Origin: Orientallactaga sibirica
Taxonomy: Eukaryota; Chordata; Mammalia; Rodentia; Dipodidae
NCBI GenBank assembly: GCA_036365145.1
Contig: JAEOAD010000001.1
Coordinates: forward strand, 106,331,001-106,395,000
Direction of reading: 5' to 3'
DNA length: 64,000 nt
Shown here: one piece after another, positions 34,732-46,614 of the stretch
How the letters are laid out: every line of letters begins with the position of its first letter
Position numbering within the stretch: the first letter of the stretch is position 1
Position numbers and translations under genes: made by a program
Notes under the pieces: model-generated
The model's database searches: none
Told to the model about the DNA's origin: nothing
The model's input: the letters and a program-made list of their open reading frames with translations, nothing else

Positions 34732-35058
34732 TCTCTGTGTGTGTATTGTGGAAGTATATGCGATCGTGTGTGTGAGTGTGGGCATGGCTGCGTTGTGGCG
34801 CCTGTGTGGAAGTCAGAGTTCAACTTCCAGAATCGGTCCTACTTTCACCTCATCTGAGGCAGGCTCTCTTGCTCGCTGCTCTGTTTCCCAGGATGACAGG
34901 AGCATGCTCCTGTCTCCAGCTTCCTTCTTGCCTTAAGCACACTGGGATTACACACTAGTATTACAGTGTCTGGCTTTGCATGGCATCTGGGGAGCTGGCT
35001 CAAGTATTCATGCTTGTGTAGTCAATTCTTTAATCTGCTGAGTCATTTCCTCAGCCCC
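34732..35058 (-). repeat. Old (CA)n-tailed SINE, antisense
   Basis: GT-rich left end, 'gtggaagtcagagttcaact', 'ctgggattacacactagt' and 'ctgctgagtcatttcctcag' at the right end. Confidence 0.7.
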
Positions 35059-35094
35059 ACAAATTTATCATTTTTGAAATCACTGTAAGCCATG

Positions 35095-35275
35095 TTGGGT
35101 CACCCTCAGTCATCAGGCAGACTCCTTCTACCTCACTGAGCCTGTCTCACTATGAAAAGGGACAAGGATTCTTCTTACCTCATAAAGTTGTAGTGAGAAT
35201 GAATATGAAGGTATGCAGGTAAGGTATCGAGTACCCAGCCTGGCACACATTACCTGCTCATTAAAAGATAGAGAT
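35095..35275 (+). repeat. MIR SINE
   Basis: 'ttcttacctcataaagttgt', 'agtgagaatgaatatgaag' and 'cccagcctggcacacattac' match the MIR 3' half in order. Confidence 0.75.
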
Positions 35276-35278
35276 GAG

Positions 35279-35453
35279 GGCTGGAGGGCTGGCTCAGCAG
35301 GTAAGGTGCTTGCCTGCAAAGCCAAAGGACCTTAGTTCAATCCCCTAGGACCCACGTAAACCAGATGTACAAGGTGGTGCATGCATCTGCAGTTCGTTTG
35401 CAAGGCAGGAAGCCCTGGCACACACATTCTCTCTCTCTCTCAGATTAAAAAAA
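35279..35453 (+). repeat. DIP-type SINE inserted at a MIR end
   Basis: Head 'gggctggagggctggctca', body and CT run, short A tail. Approximate TSD aaagatagagat and aaagatagcgat. Confidence 0.93.
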
Positions 35454-36083
35454 AAGATAGCGATAATGGCGGTGGTAGTGGTGACAATAATTGTGACTTT
35501 CAAAAGCTAACAATGGAGTCCTTACAGGAGAGGTTCTGCCCAGATGGTTGAGTGGCCATAACTGTCACTGGGAGGTTACTGACTTCTCCCTTCACCTGAT
35601 ACTGTTTGCAAACGTAAAAGTAGCCCAATATAGAAGGTTCCAGATATACCAATTACATATAAATTCTCTATCCCCACATTTAAGGCTTTGAAACAGATCA
35701 CAGTCATGCAGAGACCACAGATGACTAAACAGGTTTGGTGTGATGAACTAGGAAAAGTTTGTGGGCATGTTGTTTTTTAAAGAAGCAACTTTTCCCCCAT
35801 AAATGCTGCTGTAGCTTTTGTTTTGTGTTATGAAATAAGCCATGTTTCTTATACAGAATATGGAAAATGCAAACAAGTAACAGTAGGTAACAGAATCCAC
35901 ATGATTCCACAGTGTAGGGGCAATGACTAGACACCATGAGGTCTATTTCCTGTCCCTTTCTTCCTTCTAATAATTTGAAAAAAAATGTGATATGCCCCCT
36001 TTGTACTATGCGACAGGTATTATTAATTTGAATTTATTTTTCCTTATCTACTGAGGCATGAATGAAATTGTACCACTTTTCCT
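35454..36083. other. Unique non-coding DNA
   Basis: No gene or repeat recognised. Confidence 0.4.
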
Positions 36084-36297
36084 TTTTTAAAATTTTATTT
36101 ATTTATGAGAAAAGAGGCAGAGAGAGGAGAGAGAATGAATGAATGAATGAATGAAACAATGAATGGGTGCACCAGGGCCTCTAGCCCCTGCAAACAAACT
36201 CCAGGCACATGTTCCACCATTTGCATCTTGGGAATTGAAACTGGGTCCTTAGATTGCACAGGTAAGCACCTTAACTACTAAGCCATCTCTCCAGCCC
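36084..36297 (-). repeat. DIP-type SINE with (GAAT)n expansion
   Basis: Reverse copy. Five GAAT/GAAA units at about 36134-36160 have expanded between the GA run and the body. Part of the body before 'gggaattgaaactgggtcc' is missing. Confidence 0.92.
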
Positions 36298-37119
36298 CCT
36301 TATTGCTTTTCTTTGATGTAAGACATGGAATTTAGTACATTATTAAAATTGCCTTTCAACCACCTCCAGATGTGCTTCGTTAGGTAGGGAATTTTTGACT
36401 TGAATTATTGTTGCTATGTTATCACTTGTTGATATGTATCTTTTGTTCAATAGTTATCATAATATCTAAAATCAAAACCCCAATTTATATTACTTCATGT
36501 CTTCAAATTAGCAATAATTATTCAGATTTACTTAGATTTAATCAGTTTCAGGGTTTAACACTCACACACTGACTATAATTTTTTTTTTGCATTTTTTATG
36601 TTATTTATTTTATCTCATCTATCCAGCAAGTGACTAGTGATCTTCTTTAAATAATTTTTTGGGGGCATTATCCTGGTAGCTGACTTTCCAAAGTCTAGAA
36701 TATCTGAAAATTTGTATGTGTATGTATAAACACTAACGGCTGAACAAAAGTGTTTCATAAATATTAAACAGGAGTCAGTGGCTCATAAATTTTTCCCTTT
36801 TAAATTATGTCAGTATTAGTTAATTATTTTGTTTCATGCAATGAAGAAGTCTAAGGGCATTTGTAGTAATTTTCCTGGATACTTACTAATTTTCCTTAAT
36901 CCTTGAAATTCAGTATTTTTTAAAAATTAGGGCAAATTCATTGACCTCCTTAATGAGAATTGCTTTTCCATTTCATCTATAGTAATTTAAGGTCACCTTG
37001 TTTGATAAGAGGGGCAGTATAATGAATTTCCAGGTGTGGGGAAGGCAAGCAAGCCCTGAGAATTTGAACAACCACGAAATCACACGTCAGCGAGACATGG
37101 TGGCAGGAACTCCGCCTGT
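36298..37119. other. AT-rich unique DNA
   Basis: No repeat or gene recognised. Unusually AT-rich for this window. Confidence 0.45.
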
Positions 37120-37225
37120 CCTGGCTGACCTTGAGTAGGGTACCTACTCTGTTCCTGAGCCTCAGTTTCCTCATCTGAAAATGGGCACAGGGGACTTCGT
37201 GCAAAATTGTGATGAAGGAGAAACA
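37120..37225 (+). repeat. MIR SINE fragment
   Basis: 'gagcctcagtttcctcatct' followed by 'gaaaatgggcacaggggac' is the MIR core. Confidence 0.8.
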
Positions 37226-37859
37226 AGAAACTAATTTGGCCTTCCCTTAATCATATTATTTCTCTGTAAAATGGGGGGTCTAATTCTCCCCCTACTCTAA
37301 GTCCATGGAACTTTGACTCCAGAAACACCAGCTGGAAAGGGTCTTGGAGAAGTTGCTGCCTCCCTGGAGAGTGAGAATATTCCAGGCACAAGCGTTTCTG
37401 CTAAGGGAAGGAATGAACATTATCAGGTCAGACCCAGCTGTAGGAACATGAACTCGGGACTTAGGAAGAGCACAAGGGCAACAAAGGCTAGTTCCCTCTT
37501 CTTCCTCCCCAAAAAAAGCTGACTGGGACAGGGTCCCAGCTTCTCTTTCACCTCTTCTCCTGCCAACACTCAGTAAATGTGTGTCCCCAGCACTGGCTAC
37601 CAGCCCCTGGCTAGAGGGAGAAGTTGAACTAGAGTTGACACTGGATGACAACCGTGAGACTTCCTGTGACTTCTGGGACTGCAGAGTTCTCAGGGACTTG
37701 AGCTCTGTGCTCACCAAGCGCGGTAGGCACAAGCTCTTCTCTTGGCTTGACCTATGCACCCAGCTTCGATTTTCCGAGAGGTAAAATGGGGAACAGCACC
37801 TAGACACATTCCATCTCCATCATTCCCCATCCCCATCACCCAGCTGCCCTCACCAACTG
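37226..37859. other. Unique DNA with a 171-codon minus-strand frame, probably not a gene
   Basis: The minus-strand frame at 37292-37807 is Ser/Leu-rich without domain, signal or repeat structure, and two plus-strand frames overlap it. I treat it as chance. Confidence 0.4.
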
Positions 37860-37965
37860 CATGAAACCAGGGAACACTCCTCCATCTTATTCTCTCCTGT
37901 GTCTACATCACAGCTAGAATGCCTGGTACACAATACACACGTAATACATCAAACTGCTACACTTA
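37860..37965 (+). repeat. Possible L2 or MIR 3' end
   Basis: 'cacagctagaatgcctggta' followed by 'cacaatacacacgtaataca' resembles the shared L2/MIR 3' end. Confidence 0.45.
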
Positions 37966-38272
37966 CTGTTTGAACCTAAATCACAGTGCAGCCAAGAGCC
38001 TGCATGATCTAAGACTGAAAGACTCTACGTGGTTTACTGAGACTTAAAGCTGATACCCAGAGTATTGGCCATGTCCACTGGTGCCCTGAAGAATCATGGC
38101 ATAATTTCCTCTTTGTTGCAGGCTATTCATGCTTTCTTTCAGCCTTGAACATGAAAACATCCTTGGTGGAGGAAGGAGAGGCCCCCTGAGCATTGTCTGC
38201 CTGGGAAGGTTGGGAGTGGAATGCCGGGGAAGCCAAAAAAATTAATAATAACTCTCAAAAGTTAGGTTCATG

Positions 38273-38430
38273 CAGGGCGTGGTGGCGCACGCCTTTAATC
38301 CCAGCACTCGAGAGGCAGAGGTAGGAGGATCACCGTGAGTTCGAGGCCACCCTGAGACTACATAGTGAATTCCAGGTCAGCCTGAGCTAGAGTGAGACCC
38401 TACCTCGAAAAACCAAAAAAAAAAAAAAAA
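38273..38430 (+). repeat. B1 SINE, near consensus
   Basis: Complete B1 keeping its CpGs ('ggtggcgcacgcctttaatc', 'gtgagttcgaggccac'), with an A tail. TSD is approximate: agttaggttcatg and agtcaggttcccatg. Confidence 0.95.
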
Positions 38431-38443
38431 AGTCAGGTTCCCA

Positions 38444-38646
38444 TGGGAAGGGGAGATGGCTCAGTGATTAAAGGTACTTGCTTGCAAAGTGTGATGGCTG
38501 GGATTTGATTTCCCAGTACCTATGTAAAGCCACATGTTCAAAGCAGCACATGACTCTGGAGTCCAGTTGCAGTGGGTGGAGGCCCTGGAACTCTCATACT
38601 CACTCTTGCTTAATGTCTATCTCTTTCTCTAAAATAAATAAATAAA
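38444..38646 (+). repeat. DIP-type SINE, diverged
   Basis: 'ggggagatggctcagtgatt' head, altered B box 'gggatttgatttcccag' and an AAATAAATAAA tail continuing into the microsatellite at 38648. Confidence 0.88.
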
Positions 38647-38647
38647 A

Positions 38648-38661
38648 GTGTGTGTGTGTGT

Positions 38662-38736
<75 letters not shown>
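38648..38736. repeat. Compound (GT)n(GATA)n(CA)n microsatellite
   Basis: Seven GT, about 11 GATA and about 14 CA units in succession, growing from the tail of a DIP SINE. Confidence 0.96.
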
Positions 38737-38737
<1 letters not shown>

Positions 38738-39257
38738 TTTAACGAACATGGGTTCCCAGAGACAAATGAGGATCCAGCAACACAGCAGGGATGTTCTGTA
38801 GGGATTTCCGCCCATCACCAGAGACTTCCCAGGGTGGGCTGAGGGCCACCGTGGTGTGTTGGGCAGGAAAAGGAGTGTGTTTGACATGGGATCTCACATT
38901 CCCCGAAATCAGCCTTACACCCGTGTTAAGACCTTCACGGTTAACTAGAACTTCAGTAACTCTGGGAAGTTGAAATGTAGGTCTAGAGCCAAGGTATCTT
39001 GTGCTGTCCTAGCCCCTTTCATGGTCATCTGTTGCCCACTCCTGTGTCCGACGTAACACCCTGTGACTATCAGGTAAATCCTTTGGAATATATGAGCAGA
39101 CCCCCCCCTCCACCCCTTACTTCACCCAAAAGCTAAGAATGGCATCAAATAGCCTTTGAGACCTTAGAAGAAATTCCCCCACTTTGCTGTAACCTACCTA
39201 CCTGGTACTTCTACCAATTCGTTTGGAAAGCACTTGTTTTGTTAGTTTATTGTTTGG
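38737..39257. other. Unique non-coding DNA
   Basis: No gene or repeat recognised. C-rich patch at 39100-39115. Confidence 0.4.
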
Positions 39258-39403
39258 TTATTTTCAAGGTAGGATCTCTTTCTAGTTTAGGCTGACCTGG
39301 AATTCACTATGTAGTCTCAGGGTGGCCTCCAACTCACGGTGATCCTCTTACCTCTGCCTCCCCAAGCGCTGGGATTAAAGGTGTGCGCCACCACGCCCGG
39401 CTT
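39258..39403 (-). repeat. B1 SINE, antisense
   Basis: 'ctgacctggaattcactatg', 'ctcagggtggcctccaactc' and 'gtgcgccaccacgcccggct'. Confidence 0.94.
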
Positions 39404-39673
39404 GGAAAACATTTTGATTCATGACTTTTTTTGTTCTGTTACTATATAAACTTCATGAGAAACTGTCAGGTTGGAATGCAGCACAGAATTTGTAGTGACT
39501 TAAATGTGTGTTCTTGGGTCGTGGTCACTCATATTTGGTACATGGATAAGCTATCATCTCTTATTCCCTTTGAGGTGAGAGCTGTGTTTTTCTGTGTTAT
39601 CAGGTGCATGACTGAGTGAGAAAGGGGCAGAGGGAAGAGTGGGGCCTAGAAGGAAAGCTGTTGAGCAAGGGAA

Positions 39674-39838
39674 TGCTGAGGCAGGAATATTGCTAAGGTA
39701 GAGGTGTTCCTGAGGCAGGGGTGTTCCTGAGGCAGGGGTGTTCCTGAGGCAGGGGTGTTCCGGAGGTAGAAGTGTTCCCAAGGCAGGGGTGTTCCTGAGG
39801 CAGGGGTGTTCCGGAGGTAGAAGTGTTCCCGAGGCAGG
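39674..39838. repeat. 18-bp minisatellite, about 9 units
   Basis: Unit gtgttcctgaggcagggg, with a second variant (cggaggtagaagtgttcc) appearing twice at a two- to three-unit spacing. Since 18 is divisible by 3, every frame stays open and reads a six-residue repeat. This need not mean coding. Confidence 0.93.
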
Positions 39839-41661
39839 GACTAGTGACCAGAGTTGAAGCTTCTCTGAATTCCAGAGCCTTTGATGGAGTGCAACATGGC
39901 TTCTGAGTGGGACTATGTCGCCAGGCCATGGACACCATGGCGGCAGGAAGGAGGCCCCGGGAGGCTGGTGGTTTGGGCAGGGGCTACATGAGACTCCCTA
40001 CTTCTTGCAAGGGAGGTGGTGGTTCATCTATGGAAACTGCCAGCGCATGACTGAGGTTTTTAGTCACCATGTCGTAAACCGTCTCTGGAGACTCCTGGGT
40101 GAAAGTGAGAATTGTCACTCAAATGACAAATGAACCGGGATAACCAGGCTTGGATGCCCTCCCTGAGGAACCCGGGCTGCTTCCCATGACCGCTCAGCCC
40201 TCTGGACTTAAAGGGGCAGAGGTGCTGGTCACTCTGCGGGCCTTGGGAAGGGGAAGTCCTGTGACACTGGGAGACGATGGGGGTGGCGGGGAGGAGGGAG
40301 CTTTTCCAAGAAACCCACCTGAGCCGGCCTGTGTGGCTCTGTGGAAAAATAAGAATCCTCTCCGTGGTACGGTGATGGAAAATAAACGATCTTATTACTT
40401 AGAACTGCTTCAGAGAAAAATTATACTTAAAAAACCAGATGCTTCCTTTGTTTCCAATGACTGCCTATAAATTCCTTATTTTTCTGTTCTGTGGAATTGA
40501 AAATTGATTGAAATTGACATTTTTTTGTCATGAGTCAGTTGACAAGAAAATTGAGAAAACAAGACAACTGATGCCAAAGGGATTTTTCTCTCTTTATTTC
40601 TTTTTAAACAAGTAAGTCTAGGGGTTCAAATAAGCCTAAGAGAAAAAGAAGGGAAAAAAGGAATAAGAAGAAAGAGAGGGAGAAGAGGAGAGGAAAAGGA
40701 GGAGAGAAGAAGGAGAGGAAGCATGTTTTTAGCAGCCCGTAGCACTTCTCTTTTCCAAGGTGTGGTGCAGATTTTTGGACAGACACACATTTTCTCCAGC
40801 TGCTACACATCTGGAACATCAGAGGAGTCCCTCTGGTACTCCATGCAAAACAGCTAAAAGCCACCGTGGGCTTCCTGACCCCTGTGGTTTCGTAGCCTTT
40901 TCCAAGAGGTAAGACTCATACCAAGGCTGTGGAAAATTGCTGCCCTTGGCTGGCAGTTGCCCTGTAGCAAGTGGGTGTTTCAGGGGAACGGGAGGGTCTA
41001 GTGATTAATTTGTATTTGCTGCCTCTTGGGGCTCTTTCCTGATCAGCCGCTTGGCTCCCAGCGCCTCCAGCCTCTGGTGTCGCAAGGCTCACTGGGGGGA
41101 GAAAGAATGCAGCACAAATGTCACCAGTGAGAACAACTTCACTGTCTGTCTGGCTTGTACATTTCCCTGCATATACAACCGTGATGACACTGGACATTCA
41201 TGCTCCACTGACCACAACATGCTTCCTGCCCCAGAACTCAGCATGGGTTGGTACTTTGGTATAGCCTGTCTGGTTTCTTCTGCCACCCATGTGACCCACC
41301 TGAGCTGCCTGGTGCCTGCTCTGTTCAGGAACATGAGCAGAGAGGCTGTGGGACCAGAAGGGACATCCCTGAAGGACTTGAGCCATTCTCTCAATACTCT
41401 ATACATGTGGGGAAGAGTTCACTGGGCTCTAAACACAGTGAATCATTATAGCAAAGAGTCCCTTGGCAACACCTTAGTAGAAATGACTCTCAAAGGATGT
41501 TGAAGTTCTCATAAAGGACTTTTAGGCATGGATGGAATCTGGGGTGGTGGCAAGCATAGATTTAAATACATACGTATGTAGGATCTATCTGTTTCAAGGT
41601 AAAACCCTGATTGGAGTCCATGCATTTTGCTGGTCATGAAGGTATCTCAAATGGTATTTTC
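39839..41661. other. Mostly unique DNA, purine-rich tract inside
   Basis: No gene recognised. Frames of 106 codons (40150) and 150 codons (41051) lack known domains. A nearly pure purine tract lies at 40637-40722. Confidence 0.45.
40637..40722. repeat. Homopurine (GA-rich) tract
   Basis: About 85 bp of A and G on the plus strand with one or two T breaks. Such tracts can form triplex DNA in principle. Confidence 0.85.
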
Positions 41662-41663
41662 AG

Positions 41664-41825
41664 AGCCAGGTGTGGTGGCGCACACCTTTAATCCCAGCAC
41701 TCGGGAGGCAGAGGTAGGAGGATCACCATGAAGGCCACCCTGAGACTACATAGTGAATTCCAGGTCAGCCTGAGCTTCAGTGAGACCCTACCTCGAAAAA
41801 CCAAAAAAAAAAAAAAAAAAAAAAA
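41664..41825 (+). repeat. B1 SINE with a small internal deletion
   Basis: Intact head and right half, but 'agttcga' is missing where 'caccatgaaggccaccctga' joins. 23-bp A tail. TSD gtattttc at 41654-41661 and 41826-41833. Confidence 0.95.
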
Positions 41826-41833
41826 GTATTTTC

Positions 41834-42984
41834 TTGGATACAAAGTGGTAGATGAAAATGAGAAAAGAAATGGAACCCAAGCCCCAAACTTTGAAGGGTG
41901 AACATCTTAGGCCTCAGGCAGATTTCAGCGCCTCATCCCTTATGAAAACCTTTCTACCTGCCCACTCTGAACCCCCATAGCAGCCGCCCTCTGTGCCTCT
42001 CATTTGTATGGAACAGTTGAGTAATGGAATAATAGTAATATTGACCTTCCTAGGTGATTTTCCTACTTTTTTTTCAACTCTGTCCCAAGTCCCTGGAAGG
42101 CATAATCTGCGACATCACTTTCATGAACATCAAATCCAGCCCCCGCCCCGACAGAAGGAGTCAGAATAACATAATGCCGAGTCTCCTATGGAAGACAGAT
42201 GGCCCACCCCAGGTGAGGACAGGAGTCCCACAGGAGGGAAGCACCGGGACAGCTATTCAGCTTGGCAAATCTTTGCTGCTGTCTTCTTAGGATCATGGCT
42301 AAAAGAATCTAACCGGGAAAAAGCTGCTAACACCAGAGATAAATGCCATTGTCCTGGGCATCCTGCCATTTCACCGTGGAGTGCAGGCATGGATGCAAGG
42401 AGCAGAGAAAAGCCGAGAAACCACAGGAATCGGGACTGTGCACATGCAGCTCGGCTGTTGTTAGGGAGAGAAATGGGCTGGAGTGCTGGAGCCAGCTGCT
42501 GACTCTTCAAGACAACTGCAGGACTTTTGAGAATCAGTGTTTAAACCATTGGGCACTTGAAATCAGCCCGGGGGGGGAGTATTTACACGGTGGAAATCAG
42601 TAAACACTACACATCAGGGCTCCCGTCCTACCTCACCACAGGCCTACAGAGGTCGTCCTGCCAGCACTCCACTGTCTGCGAACAGGCAAGAGGGATTCTT
42701 CAGCACACAACTGAAGCTGGCTGTGACCTGAAGTGCCTTATTGTACAACACACAGCCTTGGCCAACAATAGGCTATGGTTCCAGGAACAAACTTGGACTT
42801 CCCCTGGAGCTGAGTGTGTTAGAGAGTCTACCAATTCGCAGTCTTGTCAGCTACATCGGCACACACCTGACCCTGCTCAGAGACACAGCTTTTCTTAGAG
42901 GGCTACAACACACATTCATGTGTATGGCAGACAGTTTCAGGTTCGCTGAGATGGACTTCCAGACCAGGCACAGTTATGGAGGAA
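41834..42984. other. Unique non-coding DNA
   Basis: Several overlapping frames of 80-113 codons on both strands without family motifs. No repeat recognised. Confidence 0.4.
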
Positions 42985-43278
42985 GGGATATTTTTTGATG
43001 CTTACAGATCCAGGGGAAGTTCCATAATGGCAGAAGAAGCTGGCCTGCCTTCACGGGTACAAACAGAGAGACAGAAAGCCACAAGCCCAAAGCAACACAG
43101 CACACTCCAGGAACTCTAGCTTGACACACTTTTGCATATCTTTAGATTGGAATTTCAGACCCACCACCACACCTTAGGGCTGGACCAACCAGTGACAATG
43201 CCTCCAGCCAGGTGGCTGCAGATGCAAACTACAAACTTAATATTGAATATATTGGGGTCATCAATTCAAACTACCACA
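42985..43278 (+). repeat. Rodent medium-reiteration repeat (related to 48380)
   Basis: 'gatgcttacagatccagggg' and 'gaagttccataatggcag' match the copy at 48380-48725 ('ttgcttacagactcgagggg', 'aagctccaggatggcag'). The right end is 'tcaattcaaactaccacaat'. Confidence 0.6.
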
Positions 43279-43697
43279 ATATGTAATATTCATCCTGAAT
43301 GCACTCATGACGAATCACTGCATTAAATGAAATAAACTGTGTTCCAGTAGTGATGTCTCCTGGTAGACAGGAAGCGAGAGCAAGAAGGATGGCAGATGTC
43401 TGCAGGCTCTCTACACCAGTGTTTCTTCCTGGACGTTTGCAGTGTTTCTGTAGAAGGTTATACATGACCACTGTTGCCTTGGGATCCAGGCTAGGAACGT
43501 TCCCTTGCGGAGGGAGGGCCCAGGCTCAGGAAGCTCATGAGAATTTTTGAGATCCTCCCTTCCCTTCCTGAGCTTATGTAAGAGGTCGCAAGCTGACTGG
43601 GGTTTGGGACTTCTTGGTAGCATAATTGCCCAGGAACTACTCGATGCTGCAGATGGGACTCATCAGTGATATAGCTGCCCACAAATGGCCCAGGGGA

Positions 43698-43932
43698 GGT
43701 TCTGGAGAGATGGCTTAGCAGTTAAGGCACTTGCCTGAGAAGCCAAAGAACCCAGGTTTGATTCCCCAGGATCCACGTAAGCCGGATCCACAAGGTAGTG
43801 CCTGTGTCTGGAGTTCATCTGCAGTGGCCAAGGGTCCTAGCATGCCTGCTCTCTCTCTCTCTCTCTCTACCTGCCTCTTTCTCTTCTCCCTCTCTCTCAA
43901 GTAAATAAATAAAAACAAAATAAAATTAAGAA
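43698..43932 (+). repeat. DIP-type SINE
   Basis: Complete copy. Perfect 15-bp TSD aaatggcccagggga at 43683-43697 and 43933-43947. Confidence 0.96.
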
Positions 43933-44267
43933 AAATGGCCCAGGGGACTTTCCAATGGTGTAAATTTCCTTTAAGTCACCCACAGTCCTGTAAATAACAC
44001 CAATGAACTCATGAGTTCACTAAACTGGGCTGGGATGGTGTGCTCACTTCAGTCAGCCCTCTTTATCTGGGGTAGATTATCTGCAAGAAAGCCAACAAGA
44101 GCAGCTTCCATTGGCTTTTCTCAGGTCTCACATCTCTTTGGCAGGTCTTGTCTCATCCCTGACGTTAAGGACCAAATCTCATGGTTCCTCCCTTGAACTG
44201 CAGACCAACATCTAACATCCTGCCAGGTGCCTCCACTAGAATGTCCAAGGGGCTTCTCAGAGAGGAA

Positions 44268-44542
44268 GTTAGCTCATGTCACTGTTAGTTCAGTGGCTTC
44301 CCACCTTACACTAAATATAAATCCACAAAATGGTCTGATCTGTATTCCCCACTACAGTTCTCTGTCCTTGCTCCCACTGCCCTCCTCCTGCCTGTTGATT
44401 TCCTTGCTGCTCTCAAAGAGGGTGGAAGGGTTCTCCTCTAGAACTAAATGTTGCATCCACCTGGAAGTTTTTTTCACCAGAGGTCACCATGGCTTCCTGC
44501 CTCAAATCCTCCTTGACCACTTTATTTTATTTTTATTTATTT

Positions 44543-44581
<39 letters not shown>

Positions 44582-44960
44582 GGAACACCAAGTCCTCTAA
44601 CCACTGCAAACAACCTCCAGATGCAAGTGCCACCATGTCCATCTGGCTTATATGGGTTGTAGGGAATTGAAGCTGGGTCCTTAGGCTTCACAAGCAAATG
44701 CCTTAACCTCTAAACTATCTTTCTAGCCCAACTACCTTATTTTCAGTTACAATTTCCCCTCATGTTCCTCTCTTTCCTCATCCTCCACCTGCTGCCACCT
44801 CCTAACATGCAGATTCTTCCTGGCTCCCTGACTCCCCTCTGGTGTCTTTGCCTTGCCCGGAATGTGAGCTTCCTCAATGCGAGAACTTCAGTCCAGCTTG
44901 TTCGGTGACCGAGCACAGTTCCCAGCACACACAGAGCTCAGTAACTATGCATGGAAATGT
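44268..44960 (+). repeat. L2 LINE 3' region, split by a DIP SINE
   Basis: 'agttcagtggcttcccacct', later 'ggaatgtgagcttcctcaat' and 'cacagttcccagcacacac' are L2 landmarks in order. The 147-codon frame from 44227 is L2 plus SINE, not a gene. Confidence 0.7.
44526..44730 (-). repeat. DIP-type SINE inside L2
   Basis: Reverse copy with a long GA run. Approximate TSD accactttatttt and aactaccttatttt. Confidence 0.92.
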
Positions 44961-45279
44961 GTAAATCAAAATCTGGACATCTAGCTTCATACCTGCTTCT
45001 CCTCTTCTTCCCTCCTCCTCCACTGTTTCTCCCTTGAGCTCCGAGCTAGCTCTCCATCCAGCCCAGGTGTAAGTGCTGCTGGCACTGCCAACACAACAGA
45101 CACTGAATCTACCCACGAGCTGCTCTTCCTCTGTGATTATCATAGCTCAGACCAAGCTTTTCCAAAAGGACAATTGCACTCACTTCCTGCCTGGTTTTCC
45201 TGCCTCCTACTTCAGACTTTGCCCATATGCCCAACACTACCCTATACACACACACACACATACACACAACCACAGTAAA

Positions 45280-45520
45280 AATTTTTTTTTTGGAGAGAGA
45301 CACAGAGAGAGACAGAGAGAGAGGGAGAGGGAGACAGATAGAGAATGGGCGTGCCAGCAGCATCTCAGCTGCTGCGAAGGAAATCCAGATGCATGTGCCC
45401 CCTCGTGGTCAAGTGCGGCCTTGCATCACTGCATCTGGCTAAATGTGGGACCTGGAGATTGGAACCGATATTCTTAGGCTTAGGAGGCAGGCGCCTTAAC
45501 CGCTAAGCCATGTCTCCAGG
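45280..45520 (-). repeat. DIP-type SINE, long subfamily
   Basis: Long-form copy lacking 'cgcccttg' in its internal block. Perfect TSD ccacagtaaa at 45270-45279 and 45521-45530. Confidence 0.95.
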
Positions 45521-45530
45521 CCACAGTAAA

Positions 45531-45602
45531 TGCTTTTATGTGTTAGGGACTGAACCCAGAGCTAGACAAGTGCTCTACAACTGAGCTAAATCTACGGCCC
45601 CA
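45531..45602 (-). repeat. ID-like SINE, antisense
   Basis: 'gttagggactgaacccagag' and 'gctctacaactgagctaaat' are antisense ID. The DIP copy at 45280 inserted at its tail side. Confidence 0.7.
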
Positions 45603-46005
45603 GAATATTTTTTTTCCTAATCATGATTATTTTTATTCCAATGTGACCAATTTTACGTTTGCTTTTTAACATGGCTTCAAGAGTCATTTTCTACTTATTC
45701 CAAGGTCTGTAAATTGTTTAGTTCAATATCTAGTTCCCAAGATACTTGTATCAAAGTATGTCTGAACTTGCACTGTATTTTCACATGAAGTGAGGCCATT
45801 AAACCTAGCTTTAAACATTCTATCCAAATATTCATTTTCTCTAAGACTATCCAAATTCCTTTGCCTCAATTTTTGAAGTCTTCTGACCACAATAAGAGGA
45901 ATTTTGCCTACCAACAGACTACTTTAATAAGTCATATAATGTACTGTGGGGAAAATTTGATTCACATAGAAAAGAGAATGAAGTCTCAATAAGGCAGTTT
46001 CTTTT
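45603..46005. other. AT-rich unique DNA
   Basis: No gene or repeat recognised. Confidence 0.4.
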
Positions 46006-46007
46006 TT

Positions 46008-46540
46008 ATGTTTTATTATTATTATTAACAAGATGTTTCATATGGAAACATCATGTGTTGGTACTCTCTTTTCCCCATCCCTGGCCCCATTCCATTGGGG
46101 ACCCTCCTCAGTGGGGTTGCAGGCATTCCCTATGGGGTTGTGGTTTATGGATTGTGGGAGCAGCAGTCAGTTGTTTGGGGTCTGGGAGGGAATGCCTCTG
46201 GGCATGATGTCTCAACCTGTGGCTCTTAAAATCTTTCTGCCCCTTTTCTGCAAAATGCCCTGAGCCATGGTTGGTGAGTGTTAAGTCTACTTCAGTGATG
46301 AGCCAGGAGCCTCTGGATCTCTGCTTTAGTAAGTGTTGAATATCCTCAGGGTCTGTCTCCTACACCCTGGAGCTGATGATCAGGTTCAGCATGGAAGCGG
46401 CACTCTTGTTCTTCCCCCCAATTCCTCTGTGGTTTCAGCCATGGCTCAGGTGAAGTGCAAGGGGTAGTTTATCTCCTCCAGTTTACCTCCTGAAAAAGAA
46501 CAGATTCTCCAATGGAGAGTGAAGTCAGCACAGCTTAAGT
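46008..46540 (-). repeat. Rodent L1 3' end, with a possibly inverted 5' piece
   Basis: T-rich left edge, then 'ctgtggctcttaaaatcttt' and 'tgccctgagccatggttggt', which match the element at 57275 in the same orientation. At 46484-46531, 'gaaaaagaacagattctcca' is the reverse complement of the sequence at about 63075-63105. Confidence 0.6.
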
Positions 46541-46614
46541 GGGATAAGCATTATTAATTTAGGAAGAAATTGATGTATGTAACCCCTCTTTTAGCCAAAC
46601 AGAATATTTTTAAT

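Noticed and set aside
37292..37807. 171-codon minus-strand frame
   Set aside because: Ser/Leu-rich without motifs, and overlapping opposite-strand frames. Judged to be chance.
39674..39838. Regular repeat checked as a possible CRISPR array
   Set aside because: Units are contiguous with no spacers, and the genome is mammalian. It is a minisatellite.
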